The translations under genes and the position numbers were made by a program. A stretch of 34,315 nucleotides of DNA from Bacteroidales bacterium UBA5833 (lineage in GTDB: Bacteria > Bacteroidota > Bacteroidia > Bacteroidales > Lentimicrobiaceae), in the NCBI GenBank assembly GCA_002433025.1, contig DJGZ01000001.1, forward strand, positions 229-34,543. The letters run 5' to 3'. The notes beneath the pieces are model-generated. The model searched no databases and was not told where the DNA came from. It saw nothing but the letters and a program-made list of their open reading frames with translations. The first letter of the stretch is position 1; every line of letters starts with the position of its first letter. This document shows positions 23,742 to 31,307 of the stretch, piece by piece.

Positions 23742-23879
23742 AGTGTGTTGATTTTGTTTGATTTAATAAAACAAGACAAGCTTCCTCTTCAAGGTTCTAA
23801 ATATATACATTATTGTTTTTAAAAAACATTAAAATCAATAAAAAGCCCGAAGATTTTTGCAGTTGCAGACTTTTTCACA

Positions 23880-26000
23880 TCAGTTAAGAACAACGAGCCG
23901 CAATGCCTGATTTCCTTTCTCAGCCCTGATCCGGATCAGATAAAAACCTTGCTTCACAGATTGCATTGTCAACCTTGCCAGATCACTGCCGGAAGCGGGT
24001 ACTGAATACTTCCGGATTTCCTTTCCCGAAAGGTCTGTAAGGGTGATATCGTAAATACGGCCGCAGGCAGCCAATCCTGAAATCTCAGTATACTCACCTG
24101 CCGGATTCGGGAAAGCCCTTAAAGCAGATGCGTCAGCAACTGCAGTGCCTGTAGTTGTTTCAGTAATAAAATGAGTTACACAGGTATGCGTGGCCATTCC
24201 GCTGTAATTCTCAAGGGGCAGAACAGTCAGCGTGTATTGAGCGCCTCCTGATAGTGGCGCAGCAGGTGTCAGGGTCACAACGGTCTTGTCTTTACTGACT
24301 TCCGCGGTGAATTCAACCGGAGTTTTTGAATTATCTGTCCGCTCAAGGGATAACACGGTCGATGCATTTGCAGCGGTAAGTTCTTCCCCGCCCGACAATC
24401 TCACCGGCTGACTGAATGTAACGGTGAGTGGTTCATCAACCTGCACGCCAACAGTGCTATTGGCCGGATCTGTAGCAATCAGCGCACCTGTCAGCGTAGC
24501 ATATTCAGCCTGGAACACTTCCTTTGTAACATTGTCCTGAAGGAAAATAGCTACAAACAGGTCTTCCGTTTCTTCCACATTCGTGCCGCTCATATCGACC
24601 AGGTGATTGATCTGAACCGGCACCCCCGTTTGTAATGTCGTCAGACTGCCGTTGCCATCGGGTAATAAACGCATCATTACATGGTGAAATTCAGTTTCAC
24701 CATTGGTGCGTTTATTTTCTGTGGTAATGCCTTCAAAAATCACTACATGAAGGGTAGCATTGTCAATGTCTGTATAACTGGTAATTTCAGCATTGATACC
24801 CACCTCTGCTCCGGTAATGGTATATTGCCCTGAAATAGCGACAAATGCAGGTTTCGCGATGGAATTGTTAAAAGCGGTATTCACACCCGGTGATGAAGTG
24901 GCTACATTCTTTCCATCAACAAACAGCATGGGTACAGCATTTACTCCGTAGTAATTGCGACGGCTACCTCCTTCTGCTGTGTAGTAAGGATCCCCCGAGC
25001 CGGGCCAGTTCATCTGGTATTTCACCAGCACGATTTCTTCGCCATGCTGATTTACGAATGGATTCAGCACGCTGTTATTAAACGAAGCACAAGGACCACA
25101 GGTACTGCTGGTAAATTCCTCGAAGAATGGTTTTCTGGGAAGAGTCTGGGTAGGAATCCTGATAATTTTTGCCAGTGTATCATTGGCTGCAACATCGTCG
25201 GAGCCTGTAGAGCCGTTGACTTCGCTCACCCAGATCCTCAGATTATAGATACCAGCACTCATTTCAAGCTGATCGGTAAATGTATGGGAGATCGTCTGGC
25301 CCAACGCCACATTTAGTGAACCAAGCGAAGCAGTATGGACTTCGAGGTCGTCAACCTGCCAGTTTAACTTCAGGCTCGTCAGCGGTGACAAACCCAGGTT
25401 GGTGACCGTAGTGGCGACATCCATGGGACCGGTAAAATAAGTCGGCACATTGATGTGTGTAACGGCAGCATCGGTATTGGCAGGAATAACCAGGCTGATG
25501 TCATCAATAAACCAGTCGTTGAGGTTATAACTGCTTCCGCTGAAATAGATGCAAAACTGAAAATCGGTGCTGTTGACATTGGCATCTTCCATCACTACTG
25601 AAACCTGCTCCGCGCTCACGCTGGCACTGATGGTCCTCGACCAGGCCACAGCCCAGGCACCATTGTTCGAACGGGTGGCAACGCCGATCTGGTAACTGCC
25701 GCTGTAATGATCGATCATCTGCCTGAATTGCAGGAGCACCTTTGTGCTGCCGGCAAGATCGAGTGAAGGTGAAATCAAACGTGTTGTGGTATTAAACTGA
25801 GGAGACCATGACATTTGCCCTTCCGGAGCCGAACCACCGGCGTTGGGGGTGGAACTTACCGACCAGTTGGATGCCTGGGCATCTATGGACCAGCCTTGCG
25901 GAGGCATTTCCCCTGCTGAAAAGTCCTCAAACAACACCTGCTGGGCCATCAATCCTGCAGTCATTATAAACAATGTCGCAAACAATAATACTTTCTTCAT
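23880..26000 (-). CDS. T9SS-secreted Omp28-like protein with CGPC thioredoxin motif (copy 1)
   Basis: The 706-residue paralogue has the same layout as the downstream gene: signal peptide (1-20, GLMAQ), jelly-roll domain (22-172, DWFIDDISL), CARDB-like domain (about 178-283), Omp28/thioredoxin-like domain with Cys301-Gly-Pro-Cys304, an Ig-like_5 domain (about 520-620, TDPANSTVGVQVDEPLTV in shortened form) and a T9SS sorting domain (about 630-706, RAFPNPAGEY). The thioredoxin-like region is the best conserved between the two copies, with FFEEFTSSTCGPC and the following YTAEGG segment nearly identical, while the Ig-like part has drifted. The pair arose by tandem duplication. No partner oxidoreductase is visible in the window. 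The native role of Omp28-like proteins is not established. Confidence 0.92.
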   Translation of the reverse strand: MKKVLLFATLFIMTAGLMAQQVLFEDFSAGEMPPQGWSIDAQASNWSVSSTPNAGGSAPEGQMSWSPQFNTTTRLISPSLDLAGSTKVLLQFRQMIDHYSGSYQIGVATRSNNGAWAVAWSRTISASVSAEQVSVVMEDANVNSTDFQFCIYFSGSSYNLNDWFIDDISLVIPANTDAAVTHINVPTYFTGPMDVATTVTNLGLSPLTSLKLNWQVDDLEVHTASLGSLNVALGQTISHTFTDQLEMSAGIYNLRIWVSEVNGSTGSDDVAANDTLAKIIRIPTQTLPRKPFFEEFTSSTCGPCASFNNSVLNPFVNQHGEEIVLVKYQMNWPGSGDPYYTAEGGSRRNYYGVNAVPMLFVDGKNVATSSPGVNTAFNNSIAKPAFVAISGQYTITGAEVGINAEITSYTDIDNATLHVVIFEGITTENKRTNGETEFHHVMMRLLPDGNGSLTTLQTGVPVQINHLVDMSGTNVEETEDLFVAIFLQDNVTKEVFQAEYATLTGALIATDPANSTVGVQVDEPLTVTFSQPVRLSGGEELTAANASTVLSLERTDNSKTPVEFTAEVSKDKTVVTLTPAAPLSGGAQYTLTVLPLENYSGMATHTCVTHFITETTTGTAVADASALRAFPNPAGEYTEISGLAACGRIYDITLTDLSGKEIRKYSVPASGSDLARLTMQSVKQGFYLIRIRAEKGNQALRLVVLN

Positions 26001-26203
26001 AACACGTTGTTTTACTTTTGGTTAAAAATATTTTCAATGACTATCAGCCGGTTTTTTATGCTAGTCTTTAACTATCATTATAAGTACCTGACTGATTTTG
26101 TTATCAGGGCCAAAAATAAATTAATTCTAAATAAATATTCAAATTAGAGCAGAAGATTATAATTTTTTTTATCAACATGAAAATTGATCAGCCTCCGGCT
26201 GGT

Positions 26204-26222
26204 ATTTAGAAATATTCTAAAT
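26204..26222. promoter_or_regulatory. Palindromic operator candidate before the copper ATPase gene
   Basis: ATTTAGA (26204-26210), five bases, TCTAAAT (26216-26222) form a perfect 7+7 palindrome ending 21 bases before the ATG at 26244. It carries the same arms as the palindrome at 5205-5224. The position so close to the start fits a repressor site or a 5'-leader hairpin. Confidence 0.55.
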
Positions 26223-26243
26223 TAGCAGACTCAAAGCAGCATC

Positions 26244-28454
26244 ATGAAACCTGTATATACTGATATTACTTTGCCCGTGAGCGGTATGAGTTGCACCGCC
26301 TGCGCAGCCAGTGTGGAGAGTATGCTGACTTCACTCAACGGCGTATTCTCCGCTTCGGTAAACTATGCCACTTCTACTGTTAAAATCCGGTTTAACCCTT
26401 TACAGGTCAGCCTTGATCAGTTTCAGGCGGCCCTTAAACCCATTGGCTATGACCTGGTAATCTCCGGCAAGGATGAGGATGATGCATTTGAACAACTGGA
26501 ACTTAAACGGCATAATACGCTCAGGCGCAGGCTCGTTACAGCCGCAGGTTTTTCGCTGCCGGTATTTGTTATTTCAATGCTATGGCATCATCCATCAGCA
26601 ACGGTACAGTGGTTATTGCTTGCGCTCAGCCTTCCGGTTATATTTTATTCGGGGCAGGGTTTTTATCTGAATGCATTCAGGCTCGGGGTGCGGAGGAAGA
26701 CCAATATGGATACCCTGGTGGCCATTGGAACGTCAGCAGCTTTTTTGCTGAGTCTGGTCAACACCATTTTTCCTGATTTTATTCCGGGTGACGGCATCAA
26801 CGCCTATGTCTATTACGAGTCAGCAGTGGTTATCATCACGTTGATTCTGTTGGGCCGGTTCCTTGAAGAAAGAAGCCGGGGAAAAGCTTCGGCGGCCATC
26901 AGCCGGCTGATGCATCTTCAGCCGCAGACTGCCATTCGTCTGAAAGATAACGTTCAGGAAGAAGTGGCCATCAGGCATCTTCTGCCGGGCGATACCGTGC
27001 TTGTCAGGCCGGGCGCGGTAATTCCCGTTGACGGCATCGTTGTTTCGGGAGGTTCCTGGATTGAGGAGAGTATGATGAGCGGAGAGCCTGTCCCTGTTTT
27101 CCGGAAAACCGGCGATCAGGTGCTGGCCGGAACGATAAACAAAGACAGTGTGCTTCAGGTTACCACGCTGAAAACCGGTAAAGAAACAACCCTTTCACGC
27201 ATCATCGCCATGGTTGACGAAGCGCAGAACTCTAAGCCGCCGGTTCAGTTGCTGGTAGATAAAATATCCGCCGTTTTTGTCCCTGCAGTCATCCTTATCA
27301 GCATAGCCACTTTCATAGTCTGGGCCCTGATCATTCCGGATCAGCCGCTTACCTATGCCATTGTAACTTCCATCAGTGTGCTGATCATCGCCTGTCCCTG
27401 CGCGCTGGGCCTGGCCACGCCTACAGCGCTGATTGCTGCAATCGGTCATGGCGCAGGAAAAGGAATTCTATTCAGGGATGCCCGGAGTATTGAAACGGCC
27501 GGGAAGACCGATATACTGGTAATTGACAAAACCGGAACACTTACCAAAGGGAAGCCTGAGCTGATTCAGGTTCTTTATCCCGGAAACGGCCTGCCGGATC
27601 AGATCAACGGCATCTTCTCGGCCCTCACTTCCTTATCTGCCCATCCCTTGTCGTCAGCTGTTGCAAGAGGAATTTCAACGGAATCAACCGTCATTCCTGA
27701 GGTTGAAGATTTTACCGACCTTCCCGGCAAGGGCATTACCGGCAAAGTAGGGAACAAACGCTATTTTGCCGGCAGCCCGGCAGTCTTACAAGAAGCAGGC
27801 ATCGTTGCGGATGAAGAGGTTCTGACCATTCTCAGCGATTATGAAAAACAGGCCGCCTCCCTGGTTTTATTAACGGATTCAACTGAAGTACTCGCCATTG
27901 CCGCCCTCAGCGACACCCTTCGCGATGACGCCGTTCAGGCGGTTGAGGCGCTCCGCAACGCCGGAATCGAGCCTTATATGGTTACCGGTGACAACCAGGC
28001 CAGCGCCGCACACATCGCCCGTTTGGCCGGGATCAGCAGGTTCAGGGCTGCGGCATCGCCTGAAGAAAAAGCGGCAATCGTCAGTGAACTGCAGGCCAAT
28101 GGTCAAAGGGTGGCCGTAGCCGGAGACGGCATCAATGATACGATTGCGCTGGCCCGGGCCGATGCAGGCATTGCCATGGGTGGCGGAACGGACGCCAGCC
28201 GCGAGGCCGCAGGCATCTCACTCACCGGGCATCACCTGATGCAGGTTGCCGAAACCATCCTGCTCTCCCGCAAAACAAATAAGATCATCAAAGAAAACCT
28301 TTTCTGGGCTTTCGGATACAATGTGATCGCGATACCGCTGGCAGCAGGGCTGCTTTTCCCCTTTACGGGATTACTGCTCAATCCCATGATTGCAAGCGCC
28401 GCCATGGCGTTCAGTTCTGTATCTGTAGTACTCAACAGCCTGAGACTCAGATAA
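26244..28454 (+). CDS. copA: Cu(+)-exporting P1B-type ATPase
   Basis: The 736-residue P-type ATPase exports monovalent copper from the cytosol. One N-terminal HMA domain carries GMSCTAC (Cys17, Cys20). The order of family motifs is complete: actuator SGEP near 278-281, CPC at 384-386 in the ion channel (IACPCALG), phosphorylation site DKTGTLTKG with Asp428, SAHPLSSAV (HP motif), and hinge GDGINDTIALA. The last helices contain YNVIAIPL and MAFSSVSVVLNSL, the Tyr-Asn and Met-Ser-Ser residues that mark the Cu(+) subtype rather than Zn/Cd. About eight helices are expected. It begins a three-gene plus-strand group with a CDF exporter and an HMA-domain protein, and a palindrome just upstream suggests metal- or redox-responsive control. 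Confidence 0.96.
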   Translation: MKPVYTDITLPVSGMSCTACAASVESMLTSLNGVFSASVNYATSTVKIRFNPLQVSLDQFQAALKPIGYDLVISGKDEDDAFEQLELKRHNTLRRRLVTAAGFSLPVFVISMLWHHPSATVQWLLLALSLPVIFYSGQGFYLNAFRLGVRRKTNMDTLVAIGTSAAFLLSLVNTIFPDFIPGDGINAYVYYESAVVIITLILLGRFLEERSRGKASAAISRLMHLQPQTAIRLKDNVQEEVAIRHLLPGDTVLVRPGAVIPVDGIVVSGGSWIEESMMSGEPVPVFRKTGDQVLAGTINKDSVLQVTTLKTGKETTLSRIIAMVDEAQNSKPPVQLLVDKISAVFVPAVILISIATFIVWALIIPDQPLTYAIVTSISVLIIACPCALGLATPTALIAAIGHGAGKGILFRDARSIETAGKTDILVIDKTGTLTKGKPELIQVLYPGNGLPDQINGIFSALTSLSAHPLSSAVARGISTESTVIPEVEDFTDLPGKGITGKVGNKRYFAGSPAVLQEAGIVADEEVLTILSDYEKQAASLVLLTDSTEVLAIAALSDTLRDDAVQAVEALRNAGIEPYMVTGDNQASAAHIARLAGISRFRAAASPEEKAAIVSELQANGQRVAVAGDGINDTIALARADAGIAMGGGTDASREAAGISLTGHHLMQVAETILLSRKTNKIIKENLFWAFGYNVIAIPLAAGLLFPFTGLLLNPMIASAAMAFSSVSVVLNSLRLR

Positions 28455-28522
28455 TAAAATTTTAATTCATTAAAAATCAATTGATTAATCAGGATCACAG
28501 AAATATTACTCCTGCAGCACCC

Positions 28523-29410
28523 ATGGCTAACAATCAGCATAACCATACGCCGGACCCGCAGAAGAACATCGCGGTTGCTTTTGCCCTGAATGCCTCCTTC
28601 ACAATTATCGAGATCATAGGCGGTATCCTGACAAACTCTGTGGCTATTCTCTCAGATGCGGTGCATGATCTGGGCGATACCTTTTCGCTTGGCCTCGCAT
28701 GGTACACCGAACGCATCGCCCGCCGCAAGCCCGACAGCCGCTACACATACGGATACAAGCGGTTTCCGGTGCTGGCGGCCCTGGTAAATGCCGTTTTTCT
28801 GCTGGGTGCCTCCATATTTGTGCTGAGCCGCGCCATACCACTGATCCTGAATCCTGAACCGGTTCATGCAGAGGGCATGATCTGGCTGGCCATACTCGGG
28901 ATTATATTTAATGGCGCAGCAGTCCTGAAACTGAACAAGGGGGATTCAATCAACCAGAAGGTGGTGCGGTTGCACCTGCTCGAAGATACCCTGGGCTGGG
29001 CCGCCGTGCTGATCGGGGCTGTTGTTATCCGGTTTACCGGTCTGCTCTGGCTCGACCCGCTGATGGGCGTAATGATTGCCTTGTTTATCATTTATAATGC
29101 ACTGAAAAACCTCCGGGAAGCGCTGCGCATTTTCCTTCAGGCCTCTCCTGCCGACAGCGACATTCCCGGCCTGGAAGAAAAACTCACTAGAATTCCGGGA
29201 ATTAGCGGAATACATGACATACGCACCTGGACCATCGACGGAAACACCCATGTTTATACCCTGCACGTGGTAGCTGAACGCGGTATCCCGGCCGAAGGTT
29301 ATCCGGACCTGAAAAAAAAGGTGCGCGAAACGCTGAATGCTTCCGGATTTGAATTTGTGACCGTTGAAATAGACCGCTTTGATGAACACTGCGGCCTCAA
29401 CGATTGTTAA
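28523..29410 (+). CDS. Cation diffusion facilitator (CzcD/ZitB-like)
   Basis: The 295-residue protein has the six-helix layout of CDF antiporters, which export Zn2+, Cd2+ or Co2+ in exchange for protons. The metal site residues are visible as AILSDAVHDLGD (Asp-x-x-His-x-x-x-Asp pattern) in helix 2 and HLLEDTLGW (His-x-x-x-Asp) in helix 5. The cytoplasmic C-terminal domain (about 205-295) has HDIRTWTIDG and ends DEHCGLNDC, with two cysteines and a His. A short N-terminal His-containing segment (NNQHNHTP) precedes helix 1. ATG 28523 is preferred over an in-frame TTG at 28481. It lies 68 bases after copA without a terminator, an unusual pairing of copper and zinc-type exporters. Confidence 0.92.
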   Translation: MANNQHNHTPDPQKNIAVAFALNASFTIIEIIGGILTNSVAILSDAVHDLGDTFSLGLAWYTERIARRKPDSRYTYGYKRFPVLAALVNAVFLLGASIFVLSRAIPLILNPEPVHAEGMIWLAILGIIFNGAAVLKLNKGDSINQKVVRLHLLEDTLGWAAVLIGAVVIRFTGLLWLDPLMGVMIALFIIYNALKNLREALRIFLQASPADSDIPGLEEKLTRIPGISGIHDIRTWTIDGNTHVYTLHVVAERGIPAEGYPDLKKKVRETLNASGFEFVTVEIDRFDEHCGLNDC

Positions 29411-29427
29411 CCTGAAAACTGACCTGA

Positions 29428-29634
29428 ATGATCACACTGGAACTTAAGTCCAACATTAAGTGCAACGGTTGTATTGCCGCAGTTAAACCCGGCCTGGATG
29501 CCATTGAGGGATTGGCGCATTGGGCAGTAGACCTATCCGATCCCGACAGAAAACTGACCGCAGAAATTAATTCGGAAGAAGTAAAGGAGACGCTTATTAA
29601 AACGCTGGAAAAAGCAGGCTATAAAGCATGGTAA
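29428..29634 (+). CDS. Small HMA-domain protein (copper-chaperone-like, atypical motif)
   Basis: This 68-residue ferredoxin-fold protein resembles CopZ-type copper chaperones, which hand Cu(+) to ATPases such as CopA. The metal loop reads IKCNGCIAAV: the CxxC is present (Cys12, Cys15) but the usual Gly-Met-x-Cys is replaced by Asn-Ile-Lys-Cys, and the third position lacks the common His or Thr. The rest follows the fold (LTAEINSE strand, VKETLIKTLEKAGY helix). It sits 17 bases after the CDF gene and ends the plus-strand group that starts with copA. The atypical loop may alter metal choice; a chaperone role is the likeliest reading. Confidence 0.85.
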   Translation: MITLELKSNIKCNGCIAAVKPGLDAIEGLAHWAVDLSDPDRKLTAEINSEEVKETLIKTLEKAGYKAW

Positions 29635-29639
29635 CAAAC

Positions 29640-29662
29640 GGGGCAACCTGATTGATTGCCCC
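29640..29662. terminator. Hairpin between convergent copper and superoxide dismutase genes
   Basis: GGGGCAA (29640-29646) pairs with TTGCCCC (29656-29662) around a 9-base loop. The plus-strand side continues GGGG then six A, the minus-strand side GTTTGTT, so neither has a strong U-tract. It lies just between two convergent stops and probably ends both transcripts inefficiently. Confidence 0.45.
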
Positions 29663-29673
29663 GGGGAAAAAAT

Positions 29674-30246
29674 TTACAGTCTTTCGGCGACCTTGTCCCA
29701 GTTAACGATATTCCAGAAGGCGCTGATATAATCAGGGCGCCGGTTTTGGAAATCCAGGTAGTAGGCGTGCTCCCATACATCGCAGGTGAACAGCGGCTTC
29801 AGGCCATCACGCAGTGGGTTGCCGGCATTGGAAGTCTGCACGACCTTCAGTGCCCCTTCCTGATCTTCAACGAGCCAGGCCCATCCTGAACCGAAAAGTT
29901 TGGCCGCAGCATCGGCAAAAACCGCTTTGAAATTCTCAAACGTGCCGAATGAGGCGTTGATTTTCTCAAGCAGTTTGCCGGCGGGTGTACCGCCTTTTCC
30001 GCCAAGGCCTTCCCAGTAGAAAGTGTGATTCCAGACCTGCGCGCCGTTGTTGAAAATACCGCCATCCGATTCGCGGATAATCTCCTCCAGGGTGGAATTA
30101 TCGAAGCGGGTACCCACGATCAGGTTATTCAGGTTGTTCACATAAGCCTGGTGGTGCTTCCCGTGATGGAAACTGATTGTTTTTGCGCTGATAACAGGCT
30201 CAAGGGCTTCCGGTGCATAAGGAAGCGGAGGTAATTCAAATTTCAT
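29674..30246 (-). CDS. sodB: Iron/manganese superoxide dismutase
   Basis: The 190-residue enzyme converts superoxide to oxygen and peroxide in the cytosol. Metal ligands are His27 (SFHHGKHH), His74 (QVWNHTFYW), Asp156 and His160 (DVWEHAYYLDF). Gln70 in FNNGAQVWNH is at the position used by iron-type enzymes for the second-sphere glutamine, whereas manganese enzymes usually take it from the later domain; the iron form is favoured, and a cambialistic enzyme is possible. Length is normal (about 190-200). No signal peptide is present. A perfect Bacteroidota promoter lies directly upstream. It converges on the copper group, consistent with a local cluster of metal and oxygen stress genes. Confidence 0.97.
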   Translation of the reverse strand: MKFELPPLPYAPEALEPVISAKTISFHHGKHHQAYVNNLNNLIVGTRFDNSTLEEIIRESDGGIFNNGAQVWNHTFYWEGLGGKGGTPAGKLLEKINASFGTFENFKAVFADAAAKLFGSGWAWLVEDQEGALKVVQTSNAGNPLRDGLKPLFTCDVWEHAYYLDFQNRRPDYISAFWNIVNWDKVAERL

Positions 30247-30292
30247 GACGATAAAATTATTTGGTGATTAATGTTTTGCTCCTTTCATTAAA

Positions 30293-30324
30293 CAAATATA
30301 CACAATAGATCCGGGCAACCCAAA
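30293..30324 (-). promoter_or_regulatory. Superoxide dismutase promoter
   Basis: On the minus strand TTTG (complement of 30321-30324), a 20-base spacer and TATATTTG (complement of 30293-30300) match both elements of the Bacteroidota promoter. The -7 box is about 47 bases before the ATG. Confidence 0.75.
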
Positions 30325-30371
30325 TCAACCGGCAGAAATATCATAGCACAACCCCATAAAGATACACCCAA

Positions 30372-30402
30372 GAAAAAAGCCCGGCGAACAGTTTCACCGG
30401 GC
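30372..30402 (-). terminator. Terminator of the peptidase E gene
   Basis: Read on the minus strand, GCCCGG pairs with CCGGGC (30397-30402 with 30379-30384), with an inner GAA/TTC extension, followed by a six-T tract (A at 30373-30378 on the plus strand). It begins about 22 bases after the peptidase stop. Confidence 0.85.
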
Positions 30403-30424
30403 CTCTGTAATCTGTATCCTCCTC

Positions 30425-31138
30425 CTAATCCATCATCAAAAAACCAACTTCTGAACCGGGTTGAATTTCCCTGGGTGTGGTGCCATAACGGAACACACGC
30501 ATGGGGTGCCGGCCGATCAGTTTAAGATTGCCATTGTCGTATTGAAGTGAAGTGGCTTCCCGCAGACCGGCGACGTACATGCGCGGGTTGGCGGCAATAA
30601 ATTCTTCGATGCGCTGCTCCCGGGTCTCCCCTCCGTGCCCGGCAGGATGAGCATCCAGGTAATGGGGGTTGATCTGGAAAGGAATCAGTCCCATACAGTT
30701 GAAACTGTCGGGTTCAACGATGGGCATATCGTTGGTTGTACGCAGGGTGGGACATGCCACATTGGAGCCGGCGCTCCAGCCCATATACGGGACTCCTGAC
30801 AGTACGCGGCCCCTGATGGCCTGCATGATGCCGGTACGCTGCATCTCCCTTACCAGGTGAAACGTATTACCTCCGCCAACGGCAATGGCTTCGGCTTCAA
30901 CCACGGCACGGATAGGATCCTGCTCATGGTGGATGGAATAAATTTCATAACCAAGCTGCTGAAAAACAGCATTTACCTTAGCTTCATAATCGTTATAGGT
31001 AACGGTTACACCGGCATATGGAATAAATAAAATGCGCTTTACGCCGGTATCTTTCAGGAAGTTGCTGATATCCTGCCTGGGCCAGCCAAGATACTCCTCA
31101 CCGGGATTGGTTGAGTTACTGATCAGTAAAAGTTTCAT
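30425..31138 (-). CDS. pepE: Dipeptidase E (alpha-aspartyl dipeptidase, peptidase family S51)
   Basis: The 237-residue cytosolic enzyme hydrolyses N-terminal-Asp dipeptides. The nucleophile is Ser122 in GWSAGSN, the strand-turn context of family S51, with His159 (NPHYLD) as the likely triad partner and Asp137 near the position of the Asp in the E. coli enzyme. Other family features are LLLISNST at the start, AVGGGNTFHLV at 86-95 and the C-terminal IGRHPMRVFRYG segment. Length matches the E. coli protein (about 229). It has its own perfect promoter and its own terminator, so it is monocistronic. Confidence 0.96.
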   Translation of the reverse strand: MKLLLISNSTNPGEEYLGWPRQDISNFLKDTGVKRILFIPYAGVTVTYNDYEAKVNAVFQQLGYEIYSIHHEQDPIRAVVEAEAIAVGGGNTFHLVREMQRTGIMQAIRGRVLSGVPYMGWSAGSNVACPTLRTTNDMPIVEPDSFNCMGLIPFQINPHYLDAHPAGHGGETREQRIEEFIAANPRMYVAGLREATSLQYDNGNLKLIGRHPMRVFRYGTTPREIQPGSEVGFLMMD

Positions 31139-31218
31139 CGTTGGTCTTATTTATGATTTATGTGTTAGTTCTATTTAAGGATTCAGACAGGAACACCGGA
31201 TTCCTGTATTTGAATTTT

Positions 31219-31249
31219 CAAACATAGTAAAAACCCCCGAAACTGCAAA
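31219..31249 (-). promoter_or_regulatory. Peptidase E promoter
   Basis: Minus-strand TTTG (complement of 31246-31249), a 19-base spacer and TATGTTTG (complement of 31219-31226) match the Bacteroidota promoter exactly. The leader to the ATG at 31138 is about 75 bases. Confidence 0.75.
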
Positions 31250-31307
31250 ATTATATCCCGGCAAGGCCATCCGGCTCACCGTGGACAGGTGGTTATGCTG
31301 CCCGGAT

